Counted from the stretch's first letter, positions 7,869-17,010 are shown. The stretch is DNA of 33,521 nucleotides from Bacillota bacterium (GCA_003242255.1 QGUT01000007.1:1-33521), one strand, 5' to 3'. Translations and numbers: made by a program. The notes: generated from the letters alone by a model not told the origin.

Positions 7869-9533
7869 ATGATTAGAAAAGTGGTCTTTGTAGTCTTCAT
7901 GGCGGTTATCCTTCACAGCGCCATTTGTGCTGCTCAGGTTCAACCAAACGTAGAGATTTACATAAATCACCAGAAGGTGGACTCGGATGTGCCGCCGGTA
8001 ATTTATGAGGGCAGGACATTGGTGCCTTTGAGGGTCATATCCGAGTACCTCGGCGCATCGGTGGCGTGGGATGGGCAAAGTAAGACGGTGAGAGTTTCTG
8101 CCGACGGAAGGCAGATAGTGCTCAAAATAAACGACAGCGAGGCGCAGGTGGATAAGAACACGGTTCTTCTGGACGTACCTGCGATGATAATAAATGGCAG
8201 GACCATGGTGCCTCTCAGGTTTGCAGGCGAAGCCCTGATGGCGGAAGTCTCCTGGGACGGGGAACTGAAACGAGTGGACGTTGTAAAGCAGCTCCATGAG
8301 ATAGTAGATTTTTCTTACACTGCGGTAAATAACGTACCATCCCTTTTGATAAAGGGAAATGCCCCTTTGGAATATACGGTAGCGGGCTACGACGGCGAAA
8401 GGGTTGTGGTCGACTTAAAGGCAAAGCTTAAAACTCCTCGCAATGTGCTGGATGTCGGCGACAGCGCTTTGAAGAGGGTAATTGCGAGCGAACTTTATGG
8501 CGAAGGCGCGAATTTTACCCGATTTGTGTTGGAACTGAGCGAAGGGAGTTCTTTCTACATATTCAGGCCCGATCAAAATTCCGTCGCCGTCGCTGTGACC
8601 AACGTTTTGTCTTCCATAGAAATAAATGAAGAGGACGGCGCCCTGGTCGCCCGATTGAGGACGGCTTATCCGGCAGCGTACAGCTACTTCACCCTGGGTT
8701 CTCCGGAAAACGGCGATTACAGGCTGGTAGTTGACATTTCCAATGCCTCCCTCTCCGCCTCCAAACCCGTAATTTTCGACAATAACTTCGTAAAAGACGT
8801 GCGGGTGAGCCAGTTCACGGTGAATCCCTATGTGGCAAGAGTGGTCTTCGACTTGAAAACGGACTTGAATTACAGGGTCTGGCAGGACGGGAACGAAATC
8901 CTTGCCGCATTTTCATCCCGGGAAATGCCGTCTCGCTGGGGTGAGCCATCCCGCGGCGATGAATCACCCGATGGCTATAAAGATGGTTTGTTGATCAATA
9001 AAATAATTGTGGTAGACCCGGGCCACGGAGGCAGCGATCCGGGAGCAGTGTATTCGAACGTAAACGAAAAGGACCTGAACCTGGACATCGCTTTAAGGCT
9101 CAAACAACTCCTCGAGGAAAGCGGCGCGAGGGTGCTGATGACTAGGGAAAGCGATATATACGTAAACCTCTACACCCGAGCCGATATAGCCAACCGGGTA
9201 GGAGCTGACCTTTTCGTGAGCATCCACAACAACGCCAGCACCAATGCTTCCACTTCCGGGACCATGACCTTATACTATCCATCTCCTGAAAAAAAGGTCC
9301 TGGCCAAGATACTACAAAAGGCGGTGGTTGAAACTCTGGGACTGCCCGATTTAGGCATTTCCGAAAGGCCTAACCTGGTGGTCACCAGGGAGACGAAGAT
9401 GCCTTCGGCACTGGTGGAAGTGGCCTTTATGAGCAATCAAAAGGACCTCGCCCTCCTTCAGACGGAGGAGTTCAGGCAAAGAGCCGCCGAAGGGATATAT
9501 AAAGGCATATTGATGTATTTTTCAGAAAAATGA
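7869..9533 (+). CDS. N-acetylmuramoyl-L-alanine amidase, exported, with stalk-like N-terminal domains
   Basis: A zinc hydrolase that cuts the amide bond between muramic acid and the peptide of peptidoglycan, outside the cell. The 554-residue protein starts with a signal peptide. Then comes a copper-amine-oxidase-N-like domain (two repeats, with GRTLVPLRVISEYLG and GRTMVPLRFAGEAL), a middle region resembling two AMIN domains, and a C-terminal Amidase_3 domain. Zinc and catalytic residues are visible: H386 (DPGHGG), E400 (NEKDLNLD), H453 (SIHNN) and E517 (LVEVAF). I chose ATG 7869 since GGAGGG lies about nine bases upstream and the signal peptide then begins MIRKVV; earlier in-frame codons give no signal peptide. 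Probably used in cell separation or sporulation. Confidence 0.9.
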   Translation: MIRKVVFVVFMAVILHSAICAAQVQPNVEIYINHQKVDSDVPPVIYEGRTLVPLRVISEYLGASVAWDGQSKTVRVSADGRQIVLKINDSEAQVDKNTVLLDVPAMIINGRTMVPLRFAGEALMAEVSWDGELKRVDVVKQLHEIVDFSYTAVNNVPSLLIKGNAPLEYTVAGYDGERVVVDLKAKLKTPRNVLDVGDSALKRVIASELYGEGANFTRFVLELSEGSSFYIFRPDQNSVAVAVTNVLSSIEINEEDGALVARLRTAYPAAYSYFTLGSPENGDYRLVVDISNASLSASKPVIFDNNFVKDVRVSQFTVNPYVARVVFDLKTDLNYRVWQDGNEILAAFSSREMPSRWGEPSRGDESPDGYKDGLLINKIIVVDPGHGGSDPGAVYSNVNEKDLNLDIALRLKQLLEESGARVLMTRESDIYVNLYTRADIANRVGADLFVSIHNNASTNASTSGTMTLYYPSPEKKVLAKILQKAVVETLGLPDLGISERPNLVVTRETKMPSALVEVAFMSNQKDLALLQTEEFRQRAAEGIYKGILMYFSEK

Positions 9534-9539
9534 GCCTTA

Positions 9540-9568
9540 TTGACACAAATTAACAGGTTTGATATGAT
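9540..9568 (+). promoter_or_regulatory. Consensus sigma-A promoter upstream of the UPF0316 gene
   Basis: Perfect TTGACA (9540-9545), 17-base spacer, TATGAT (9563-9568). It lies right after the amidase stop codon and may also serve the gerM-rph genes by read-through. Confidence 0.85.
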
Positions 9569-9600
9569 ACACTTGAACTAAAACCCTGGGAGGTTCTGGC

Positions 9601-10110
9601 TTGGACGCATTATTAGGTTATTTCTTCATTTTTTTTGCCCGGGTATGCGATGTCTCTCTGGCGACGGTGCGAACCTTAATGGTGGTCAGGGGAAACCGGC
9701 TACAAGCGGCTATTATAGGCTTTTTTGAGGTCATAATATACATAACGGCACTCAACGAAGTCGTTGGAAAGCTGAATAATCCGTTTAATCTCCTCGTCTA
9801 CGCTGTGGGCTTCGCCACGGGAAATTACGTGGGAAGCCTGATCGAGGAGAAACTGGCCCTGGGACTCACTACCGTACAGGTGGTGACGAAGGACCCCGAA
9901 CTTTGCAACAAGATAAGAAATCTGGGCTATGGAGTCACGGCACTCAATGGTTTTGGCAAGGAGGGCACCCGCCACGTGCTCTTGATTTCTCTGGCGAGGA
10001 AAAACGTGCCCGATTTGATAAGTTACGTAGAAAGCGAAGATGAATCGGCCTTCGTCACTATAATGGATACAAAGTCGGTTAAAGGGGGATACTTTAAACA
10101 GTCCAAGTGA
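9601..10110 (+). CDS. UPF0316 / DUF2179 membrane protein
   Basis: A 169-residue protein of unknown function. The N-terminal half has three hydrophobic membrane segments (start LLGYFFIFFARVCDVSLATV), the DUF5698-like part. The C-terminal half is a soluble alpha/beta DUF2179 domain (about residues 95-165, GYGVTALNGFGKEGTRHVLL), a small ligand-binding-type domain also found on YitT proteins. Start is TTG 9601, behind GGGAGG with normal spacing. Conserved in Bacilli and Clostridia; the role is not established. Confidence 0.88.
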   Translation: MDALLGYFFIFFARVCDVSLATVRTLMVVRGNRLQAAIIGFFEVIIYITALNEVVGKLNNPFNLLVYAVGFATGNYVGSLIEEKLALGLTTVQVVTKDPELCNKIRNLGYGVTALNGFGKEGTRHVLLISLARKNVPDLISYVESEDESAFVTIMDTKSVKGGYFKQSK

Positions 10111-10112
10111 CC

Positions 10113-10187
10113 CTTAAGGCATAAAACGCCCCTTTTTTTAAATATTATTAATTAGATTTCGGAAAAGGGGGTTGTTTTATGCCTAAG
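10113..10187 (+). promoter_or_regulatory. Long hairpin covering the gerM ribosome site and start codon
   Basis: The left arm (10113-10136) and right arm (10163-10187) are inverted copies: CTT, AGGCATAAAAC and CCCCTTTT pair, about 22 base pairs with one bulge and a small internal loop, around a 26-base AT-rich loop. The right arm contains the AAGGGGG ribosome site and the ATG of gerM. In RNA reading through from the upstream gene this would hide the start of translation. The T-run lies in the left arm, so it is not a standard terminator. Confidence 0.6.
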
Positions 10188-11174
10188 AAATTTTTAGCGT
10201 GGTTGGCAGGGACTCTTTTTATCCTCGCTTTTTTTGTGGCCTGCGGCTTTTTGGAAGACAAAAGCGCAACTTCGCCGGAAGGCGCCGATTCTGCCCTGGA
10301 AACCCAGGCCAACATGCGAAAGACGGTGCTTTATTTTGTAAATCAGCAGAATCTGCTGGTCCCGGTGACGAAGGACATACCGTGGGTGGAGGGAATCGGC
10401 AGGGCCGCTCTGGAAAATCTCGTATTCACTGAGGAAAGGGGAAAGGAGCTGGAAGATCAGGGGCTCAAACCGCCCTTGCCCGAGGGGACGAGGGTATTGG
10501 GATTGACCATAAGGGAAGGGCTGGCCAAGGTGGACTTCAGTCACGAATTTCTGAACCTGAAGGACAGGATCGAAGAGGAAAATGCGATAAAAGCCGTGGT
10601 TTACACCCTCACCGAATTCCCGACGGTTGAGCGGGTGCATTTCATGGTAGAAGGCAAACCTTTGAAAAAATGCCCCAACGGCACCACTTTGGAAGATGAA
10701 GTAAAGCGCGAAAAGATAAACCTGGAAGACCAGAAAACCGGAGGCGACAACGTCCCCGTGACCTTGTATTTCAGAGCATCCAGCAGCGACGGGACCTTTT
10801 CCTATTTCGTCCCGGTCACCCGGATGGTTGAAAAGAGCGACGATATGATGAGAGTCGCCCTGGAAGAATTGATCAAAGGACCGAAAAAAGAAATGGGTTT
10901 GACTTCGGTCCTGCCGGCCGACACGAAGGTGATCAGCTTAACTCAGAGCGGTGGCGAAGTGATAGTCAATTTTTCTAAAGAAATAGAGGGTTACGGCGGT
11001 GGCGTTGAAAGCGAACAGGCTCTGGTGGATTCCATAGTCCTTACTCTATCCGAATTTCCCGGGGTAGAAAAGGTCACGCTGCAGGTGGAGGGTGAGAGCG
11101 GGGTACTGCCTGAGGGAACCATGCTGGACGCTCCCATTCTAAAACCTGCTTATATAAACCCAGACTTTATCTAA
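10179..11174 (+). CDS. gerM: GerM-like lipoprotein with two GerMN domains
   Basis: Probable sporulation and germination lipoprotein on the outer face of the membrane. In Bacillus, GerM helps the forespore-mother cell channel complex assemble. The 331-residue product has a lipoprotein signal with cysteine at residue 22 (FFVAC). It then has two copies of a GerMN domain, about residues 45-165 and 190-320. Each contains a VNFS/VDFSHEF strand followed by [18 protein letters not shown] or [18 protein letters not shown]. Next to rph, rdgB and ysnB as in Bacillus subtilis. Its ribosome site and ATG lie in the right arm of a long inverted repeat. Confidence 0.85.
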   Translation: MPKKFLAWLAGTLFILAFFVACGFLEDKSATSPEGADSALETQANMRKTVLYFVNQQNLLVPVTKDIPWVEGIGRAALENLVFTEERGKELEDQGLKPPLPEGTRVLGLTIREGLAKVDFSHEFLNLKDRIEEENAIKAVVYTLTEFPTVERVHFMVEGKPLKKCPNGTTLEDEVKREKINLEDQKTGGDNVPVTLYFRASSSDGTFSYFVPVTRMVEKSDDMMRVALEELIKGPKKEMGLTSVLPADTKVISLTQSGGEVIVNFSKEIEGYGGGVESEQALVDSIVLTLSEFPGVEKVTLQVEGESGVLPEGTMLDAPILKPAYINPDFI

Positions 11175-11193
11175 ATCGGAGAGGATGATTTTA

Positions 11194-11931
11194 TTGGCAA
11201 GAGTTGACGGCAGGGAGTACAACCAGATAAGGCATGTAAAAATAACCAGGCACTTTAACAAGTATGCCGAAGGTTCGGTGCTCATTGAAGCCGGCGACAC
11301 CAAGGTAATATGCACCGCGACCGTAGACGATAGAGTTCCTCCATTCCTGAGGGGCAAAGGGCAGGGCTGGATTACGGCCGAATATTCGATGCTGCCAAGA
11401 TCTACGGAAATCCGCAATGTGAGGGAAACCCTGCGTCCGAGCGGCAGGACCATGGAAATACAAAGGCTGATAGGAAGGGCCTTGCGGTCAGTGGTGGACC
11501 TGTCGGCCATGGGGGAGAGGACGATATGGCTGGACTGCGATGTGATCCAGGCCGACGGAGGAACCCGGACGGCGGCCATAACCGGGGCTTTCGTGGCTCT
11601 TGTGGATGCTTTCAAGCATCTGAAGGATAAGGGAGTCCTCGAGGTGATTCCCGTCAACAGCTTTGTGGCGGCAGTGAGCGTTGGCATTGTCGAAGGACAG
11701 AAATTGCTGGATTTGAATTTCAACGAAGACAGCAGAGCTCAGGTGGACATGAACGTGGTGATGACCGATAAAGGACAGATAGTGGAAATTCAGGGGACAG
11801 GCGAGGCCTTTCCTTTTACCCGCCAGGACCTGGACGAACTCCTGGACCTGGCCTGCAAGGGCATAGCCGACCTTATCGCAGTGCAGAAGGAAGTTCTGCA
11901 GGATATTCTGGATGAGGTCGAAAAGCAATGA
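11194..11931 (+). CDS. rph: Ribonuclease PH
   Basis: A phosphate-dependent 3' exonuclease that trims the 3' ends of tRNA precursors. The 245-residue protein covers the family from [14 protein letters not shown] through the phosphate-site region [19 protein letters not shown] to the C-terminal [17 protein letters not shown] prefer TTG 11194, which gives the usual MARVDGR-type start and normal spacing from GGAGAGG; the in-frame ATG at 11185 touches the ribosome site. The stop codon overlaps the rdgB start (ATGA). Confidence 0.93.
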   Translation: MARVDGREYNQIRHVKITRHFNKYAEGSVLIEAGDTKVICTATVDDRVPPFLRGKGQGWITAEYSMLPRSTEIRNVRETLRPSGRTMEIQRLIGRALRSVVDLSAMGERTIWLDCDVIQADGGTRTAAITGAFVALVDAFKHLKDKGVLEVIPVNSFVAAVSVGIVEGQKLLDLNFNEDSRAQVDMNVVMTDKGQIVEIQGTGEAFPFTRQDLDELLDLACKGIADLIAVQKEVLQDILDEVEKQ

Positions 11932-12566
11932 AGAGCATAGTGGTGGCCACAAAGAACCGCGGCAAGCTGAAAGAATTTCAGGAAATGCTTCGCGATGTCC
12001 CGCTGAAGCTGCTGTCGCTCCTCGATTATCCGGCCATCGAAGTGGAAGAGAACGGTAAGACCTTCGAAGAAAACGCCTTGATTAAGGCGAAAAAGGTCGT
12101 GGAGTTGACTGGAAGGGCGGCCTTAAGCGACGATTCGGGGCTGGAAGTGGAGGCCTTAGGGGGGAGGCCCGGGGTGTACACAGCGAGATACGCGGGGCCT
12201 GCTGCTTCCGACCGGGAGAACATCGAAAAGCTTTTGAAAGAACTCGATGGCGTCCCTCAAGAAGAGAGGAAAGCCCGATTCGTATGCTGCCTCTGTTTCG
12301 CCCTCCCCGATGGGCGAATTTTTATCGAGCACGGTTATTTAGAAGGATATATTACCTTTGAGCCGAAAGGCAGTATGGGATTCGGGTACGATCCTGTTTT
12401 TTTTGTACCGGAACTTAAAAAGACCCTGGCCGAGGCGGGGCTGGAGGAAAAAAACTCGGTGAGCCACAGAGCTCGGGCTATGGAAAAGATGAAAAAACAT
12501 CTTTTGCAATTTGCGAAGAGTATTCATGGAAGCGGAGGGGCAGTGCTTGAGGATAGCGGTAATTAG
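11928..12566 (+). CDS. rdgB: XTP/dITP pyrophosphatase (RdgB/HAM1 family)
   Basis: Hydrolyses non-canonical purine triphosphates (dITP, XTP) to monophosphates, keeping them out of DNA and RNA. The 212-residue protein shows the substrate motif [11 protein letters not shown] at the N-terminus, FEENALIKA, the metal-binding [11 protein letters not shown] and the C-terminal SHRARAM. Known as ysnA in Bacillus. The start overlaps the rph stop by four bases and the end overlaps the next gene by 20 bases. Confidence 0.93.
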   Translation: MKSIVVATKNRGKLKEFQEMLRDVPLKLLSLLDYPAIEVEENGKTFEENALIKAKKVVELTGRAALSDDSGLEVEALGGRPGVYTARYAGPAASDRENIEKLLKELDGVPQEERKARFVCCLCFALPDGRIFIEHGYLEGYITFEPKGSMGFGYDPVFFVPELKKTLAEAGLEEKNSVSHRARAMEKMKKHLLQFAKSIHGSGGAVLEDSGN

Positions 12567-13020
12567 CGATACTCACGGCTTTCTGCCGTTGATAGATAGG
12601 GCTTTGGAATTGGCAGGTCAGGTGGATTTGGTTTTTCACGCAGGGGACATATCGCCCGATGCCGATTACATAAGGGAAGCGTACGGCTACAAAGTTTACG
12701 GCGTTTTGGGAAATTGCGATACTTTTTCGGACTACCCGGGAGAGCGGCTCATAAGGCTGGAAGGGAAGAAGATTTTTCTCACTCACGGCAATGCGTACCG
12801 GGTAAAGCGAGGACCTGAGAGGTTGCTGGCCCGGGCTCAGGAACTTTCAGCCGATGTGGTGGTCTTCGGGCACACTCACTGTCCTGAAAATTTCTGGCAT
12901 AACGGTATTTTCGTCTTCAACCCGGGCAGCCTGGCGTTTCCCCGGGGCTCCAAAAGGCCTACTTTCGGCATTCTGGAGTTGAATAAAGGAGAGATAAAAG
13001 GCTCTATTTTGGAACTTTAA
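12547..13020 (+). CDS. YfcE/YsnB-like metallophosphoesterase
   Basis: A small two-metal phosphodiesterase of the MJ0936/YfcE family; the natural substrate is unknown. All metal motifs are visible in 157 residues: SDTHG (7-11), HAGDIS, GNCD, LTHGN and GHTH. TTG 12547 is chosen because it gives [11 protein letters not shown] and sits after GGAGGGG; the longer in-frame start at 12511 lies deep in rdgB. It overlaps rdgB by 20 bases, so coupling is likely. The order matches ysnA-ysnB in Bacillus. Confidence 0.88.
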   Translation: MRIAVISDTHGFLPLIDRALELAGQVDLVFHAGDISPDADYIREAYGYKVYGVLGNCDTFSDYPGERLIRLEGKKIFLTHGNAYRVKRGPERLLARAQELSADVVVFGHTHCPENFWHNGIFVFNPGSLAFPRGSKRPTFGILELNKGEIKGSILEL

Positions 13021-13039
13021 CAGGGGGTGTTGGAGGACC

Positions 13040-14002
13040 GTGAGGAAGATCCTGTTTGGGGATAAGGTTTCCGAAAAACATCTCCAGAAGACCAGGGAAA
13101 TTGCACCGGATTGGGACATAGTTATATGCGAAAACCCCGAAGATAAATTGAGGCACGTACAAGATGCAGAAATATACGTGGACTGGGCTATGAATATCGA
13201 AAGGCGTTTTATCGAAGCTGCGGAAAAATTAAAATGGATACAGGCGCTGTCGGCCGGCGTTGACGGGCTCGCCTTTGACCTGGTAAGACAAAAAGGAATA
13301 ACTGTGACCAATACCAGCGGAATCCATAAAGTGCCGATTGCCGAGATGGTTTTCGGATATATGTTGATGTTTGCCCGGGGACTTAACCGGTTTTTCGGCC
13401 AGCAAAAAAATAAGGTCTGGGATAAGAGTATACGGACTACGGAGCTCTTCGAAAAAACTCTTGGAGTTGTGGGGACGGGGAATATCGGAAACGAGATAGC
13501 CCGGCTGGGCAAAGCTTTCGGCATGAAGGTCCTGGGCCTCAACAGCAGCGGCAGAATACCGGCAGATTGTCCGGGCCTTTACGACGAAATATACGGCATA
13601 AATTCGCTCTTCGAGCTTCTCTCGAACTCCGATTTTGTGGTTTGCGCCTTACCCCTTACCCCTGAAACCCATCACCTTTTCAAAGAAGAGCAATTTAAAG
13701 CCATGAAGCCATCGGCCTACTTTATAAACATAGCCCGGGGGGCTGTGGTCGATGAAAGGGCCCTGGAGAGGGCGCTCGCGGAGGGCTGGATAGCAGGAGC
13801 GGCCCTGGACGTCTTCGAGAGGGAGCCCCTGCCATCGGAAAGTCCCCTTTGGGAAATGCCCAACGTCATCGTAACTCCCCACGTAGCGGGCAGTTCCAAT
13901 CGTTACATGGAGAGGGCCATGAAGGTGGTAAACGAAAACCTGCAAAGATACCTGAAAGGGGAGCCGTTGATAAATGTGGTCGACCCGGTCAGGGGATACT
14001 GA
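13040..14002 (+). CDS. D-2-hydroxyacid dehydrogenase (NAD-dependent)
   Basis: An oxidoreductase of the D-isomer-specific 2-hydroxyacid dehydrogenase family. The 320-residue protein has the NAD motif VGTGNIGNEIA (144-154) and the catalytic triad R233 (NIARGA), E262 (FEREPL) and H281 (TPHVAGSS). It lacks the ACT or extra C-terminal domains of SerA, so it is closer to glyoxylate/hydroxypyruvate or phenyllactate-type enzymes; the substrate is not readable. GTG start at 13040 with GGAGG only three bases upstream. Last gene of the gerM-rph block, ending eight bases from the end of the opposing serA. Confidence 0.85.
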   Translation: MRKILFGDKVSEKHLQKTREIAPDWDIVICENPEDKLRHVQDAEIYVDWAMNIERRFIEAAEKLKWIQALSAGVDGLAFDLVRQKGITVTNTSGIHKVPIAEMVFGYMLMFARGLNRFFGQQKNKVWDKSIRTTELFEKTLGVVGTGNIGNEIARLGKAFGMKVLGLNSSGRIPADCPGLYDEIYGINSLFELLSNSDFVVCALPLTPETHHLFKEEQFKAMKPSAYFINIARGAVVDERALERALAEGWIAGAALDVFEREPLPSESPLWEMPNVIVTPHVAGSSNRYMERAMKVVNENLQRYLKGEPLINVVDPVRGY

Positions 14003-14010
14003 GTTTCCAA

Positions 14011-15582
14011 TTACAGCTTCACGAAAAGGACTTTTTTGATATCTTCGATGGCTTTGAGTTCCTTCAGCACCTCTTCCGGGATTTCTTCGTCTACGCTCAA
14101 AGCCATCAGGGCATCGCCTCGATAAGACCTCCGGCCGAGTTGCATCGAGGCGATATTTATTTGGTTTTCTCCCAGGATGGTGCCGACCTTCCCCACTATT
14201 CCCGGTTTGTCCCTGTGGTTGGTGATGAGGACGTACCCTTCGGGGATGAGGTCTATCTTGTAATCGTCTATGCCGGTTATCCGAGGGTTATCCTTTTCGA
14301 AGACGCAGCCCGAGATGGTCCCCGTTTCCCTGTCGGTCCGGACCTTCATGGTCACTGTGCCGGGGGCGTCCCCGTCTTCTCTTATTTTCCTTTCGGTTAT
14401 CTTTATCCCCCTGTCCCGGGCTATTATCGGGGCGTTGATCAGGTTGGCAGGGGACTGTAAAATGTGGGATAAAAGGCCTTTTATGCCTGCGGTGGTTATC
14501 AGCTTGACGTCCATGTTCGCGAGTCTTCCCCCGTAAGTCATCTCCACTTCCAGGAGCCTGCCGTTTTTAAGCTGAGTGTAAAGGCATCCCATTTTTTCAG
14601 CGAGCTTTATATAGGGCAGAATGAAACTGTATTCTTCCGACCTTATGGACACCATGTTTACGGGGTTCTTCACCATTTCGCCTTTCAGAGCTCTCAGTAT
14701 ATCTCTGGCCACTTCTTCCGCCACCACAATCTGGGCCTCGGCGGTGGAAGCCCCCAGGTGGGGGGTCGCGATCACGTTGTCCAGGCTCAAAAGCGGGCTT
14801 CCTTCCGGCGGTTCCTTTTCGAATACGTCCAGGGCACAGCCCGCCACCTTGCCCGAAAGGAGAGCATCGTAGAGGGCCTTTTCGTCAATGATGCCTCCCC
14901 GGGCGCAGTTTATCAGGTACACGCCGTCTTTCATGATTCTGAACTGTTCTTCCCCTACCATGTGCCTGGTATTTTTTGTGAGGGGCACGTGGAAAGTGAG
15001 GAAATCGGAAACTGCCAGGACCTCCTCCAGGTCGGCCAATTTGACGTTGAGGTTTTCCACGTTTTCCGCAGAGATGTAAGGGTCGTATCCCACCACGTTC
15101 ATCCCCAGGGAGGTGGCCCTTTTTGCCACTTCCTTTCCTATTCGCCCGAGGCCTACTATCCCTAAGGTCTTTCCGGAAAGCTGGACGCCCGTGAATTTGT
15201 TCCTCTCCCACCTTCCGCCTTTTAAGCTGCTTACAGCCTGGGGGATTTTCCTGGCCAGAGCGAACATCAGCGCAAAGGTGTGCTCGCAGGCGGCGATGGT
15301 ATTGCCCTCGGGGGCGTTCACGACCAGTATGCCCTTTAAGGTCGCAGCCTCCACATCGATGTTATCCACGCCGACGCCGGCCCTTCCTATGACCTTAAGA
15401 TTGCTGGCCTCGATCAGGTCTCTGGTCACTTTCGTCTGGCTCCTCACCACCAGGGCGTCGTAGTCTTTTATAATTTCCTTCAATTGTTCCGGGCTGAGAT
15501 CCGTTTTGACATCTACTTCCAGTTCGGATCGGAGAATTTCGATGCCTTCCTTGGCTATCTTGTCGGAAACCAGCACCCTCAT
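14011..15582 (-). CDS. serA: D-3-phosphoglycerate dehydrogenase
   Basis: First step of serine synthesis: oxidises 3-phosphoglycerate to 3-phosphohydroxypyruvate with NAD. The long form, 523 residues. Substrate and NAD domains come first (GRAGVGVDNIDV, GIVGLGRIGKEVA about 141-153). The triad is R228 (CARGG), E257 (FEKEPP) and H275 (TPHLGAS). An intervening ASB-like domain follows, then a C-terminal ACT domain (from about residue 450, NHRDKPGIVGKVGTILGENQ) for serine feedback. ATG at 15582-15580 behind GAGGAGG. Three bases downstream of the aminotransferase stop, so both share the T-box leader. Confidence 0.95.
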   Translation of the reverse strand: MRVLVSDKIAKEGIEILRSELEVDVKTDLSPEQLKEIIKDYDALVVRSQTKVTRDLIEASNLKVIGRAGVGVDNIDVEAATLKGILVVNAPEGNTIAACEHTFALMFALARKIPQAVSSLKGGRWERNKFTGVQLSGKTLGIVGLGRIGKEVAKRATSLGMNVVGYDPYISAENVENLNVKLADLEEVLAVSDFLTFHVPLTKNTRHMVGEEQFRIMKDGVYLINCARGGIIDEKALYDALLSGKVAGCALDVFEKEPPEGSPLLSLDNVIATPHLGASTAEAQIVVAEEVARDILRALKGEMVKNPVNMVSIRSEEYSFILPYIKLAEKMGCLYTQLKNGRLLEVEMTYGGRLANMDVKLITTAGIKGLLSHILQSPANLINAPIIARDRGIKITERKIREDGDAPGTVTMKVRTDRETGTISGCVFEKDNPRITGIDDYKIDLIPEGYVLITNHRDKPGIVGKVGTILGENQINIASMQLGRRSYRGDALMALSVDEEIPEEVLKELKAIEDIKKVLFVKL

Positions 15583-15585
15583 AAG

Positions 15586-16734
15586 CTATTCCTCCTCTCC
15601 TTTTTTAAATACTTTTTCGGCAGCTTTGACTCCCTTGCCGAAAAGTTCTTCCTCACCCAGTACCATCTCTAATGCTGAGAGCACGTTTAAAATGTCGAGT
15701 TCATCCACGTATCCCACGTGGCCTATCCTCATAATTTTTCCTTTCAGCTTTTCCTGCCCGCCGGCTACGGTGATGTTGAATCTGTCCTTTAAAGCCTTGG
15801 AAAAATTGATTTTGCCCTGGAAGTCCGTTATATCCACGGCGGTCACCGTCGGCGACGCCCAGGAGTCTTCGGCGAAAAGTCTGAAGCCCAGGTGTTTCAG
15901 GCCTTCCCTTAAGGCTGCTGCCAGCAGCCGGTGCCTCGCAATTATGTTTTCAAGCCCTTCTTCGAGGATCAGATTTAAAGCTTCGTCGAGGGCGAAGATC
16001 TGGGATACGGCGGGGGTGTACGGCGTTTCACCCTTTTCCAGGGTCTTTCTGGCCTTTTTGAAATCCCAGTAGTATTTGGGCATTTTAGATTGTTCCGCAG
16101 CTTTCCAGGCTTTTTCGCTCACCGAAACGAACCCCAGGCCGGGAGGGAGCATCAGGGCTTTCTGCGATCCCGCCACCACCGCGTCGATTTGCCACTCGTC
16201 TGCCTTCAGTTCTACGGCACCCAGAGAGCTTATGGCGTCGACTACCACCAAGGCGGGATGGTCTCCCATTGCTTCCCTCAGGGCTCTAATGTCGTTGAGG
16301 ACCCCGGTGGACGTCTCGTTGTGGGTAAAAAGCACCCCTTTTATTTCTCCCTTGGCATCCCGCAAAATCCTTTCTTTCACGATGTCGCAGGCCACCGGCT
16401 TTCCCCATTCTACACTGATTCTCTCGACTCTTGCGCCGAAAGCCTCCGCAATATCGGCAAATCGATCGCCGAAAACACCGCAGCTGAAAGAGACGATCAG
16501 GTCTCCGGGGGAAAATAGATTTGCTATGGCCGCCTCCATGGCTCCCGTTCCGGCAGAGGGAAATATCAGCACGTCGTTTTTAGTTTGAAAGACTTTTTTA
16601 ATATTTTCAGAGACCCTTCTGAAAAGGGACCTGAATTCGTCTCCCCGGTGGTTGATCATCGGGGACTGCATGGCCCTCAGCACCCGTTCTGGAACTTCAG
16701 TGGGACCGGGAATCCGCAAGTGATGCTTTTTCAT
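15586..16734 (-). CDS. Class V aminotransferase (alanine-glyoxylate / serine-pyruvate type), candidate phosphoserine aminotransferase
   Basis: A PLP-dependent transaminase of 382 residues. It opens with the family signature IPGPTEVPERVL and carries SAGTGAMEAAI, HNETSTGV, VVDAISSLGA and the PLP lysine K192 (AGSQKALMLPPG). By sequence it is the AGXT/PucG type, not SerC. By context (immediately upstream of serA, one promoter, a T-box with a serine codon) I infer that it makes phosphoserine from phosphohydroxypyruvate. Alternatively it interconverts serine or alanine with glyoxylate or hydroxypyruvate. ATG at 16734-16732 behind AAGGAGG. Confidence 0.88.
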   Translation of the reverse strand: MKKHHLRIPGPTEVPERVLRAMQSPMINHRGDEFRSLFRRVSENIKKVFQTKNDVLIFPSAGTGAMEAAIANLFSPGDLIVSFSCGVFGDRFADIAEAFGARVERISVEWGKPVACDIVKERILRDAKGEIKGVLFTHNETSTGVLNDIRALREAMGDHPALVVVDAISSLGAVELKADEWQIDAVVAGSQKALMLPPGLGFVSVSEKAWKAAEQSKMPKYYWDFKKARKTLEKGETPYTPAVSQIFALDEALNLILEEGLENIIARHRLLAAALREGLKHLGFRLFAEDSWASPTVTAVDITDFQGKINFSKALKDRFNITVAGGQEKLKGKIMRIGHVGYVDELDILNVLSALEMVLGEEELFGKGVKAAEKVFKKGEEE

Positions 16735-16761
16735 ACGATAGACAACCTCCTTCCAAATGAT

Positions 16762-17004
16762 GCAAAAAACCGCCCCTTAAAGGGGCGGTTTTTTACCGCG
16801 GTGCCACCCTAGACCATAGAAAGTATAGTAAGGAAAGGCTCGTTTGAATAACGGGCTTTTGCCCGGCTCGGCTCGTCGCCGGCAGCTCCGGGGCGGAAAT
16901 AAAGGGCTCCTGCCGGTTTGCACCAACCACCGGCTCTCTTGAAAGGATTTCCCTTTAATTTTCCCCTTCACCGCTTTTTGGCTTTTAAAGAGTTGAATTA
17001 ATTT
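16762..17004 (-). promoter_or_regulatory. T-box leader, serine (UCC) specifier
   Basis: On the minus strand the canonical T-box AGGGTGGCACCGCGG lies at 16810-16796, directly before the terminator hairpin. The leader also shows the conserved AGAGAGCCGGTGGTTGGTG of the distal part of stem I. In stem I TAAAGGG pairs with CCCTTTA and GGGG with CCCC, leaving an internal loop whose 3' side reads TTTCCG. The codon TCC (16897-16895), followed by a purine, fits serine, as does the operon. Uncharged tRNA-Ser would stabilise the antiterminator and switch on the aminotransferase and serA. The frame TTC (Phe) is the less likely reading. Confidence 0.9.
16764..16794 (-). terminator. T-box terminator hairpin
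   Basis: On the minus strand AACCGCCCCTT pairs with AAGGGGCGGTT, followed by six T. It lies between the T-box motif and the aminotransferase start, and is exclusive with the antiterminator. Confidence 0.9.
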
Positions 17005-17010
17005 CTTCAA

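Noticed and set aside
16896-16898. Phenylalanine (TTC) specifier in the T-box
   Set aside because: One base out of frame with TCC; it would be followed by C, not the usual purine, and does not fit a serine operon.
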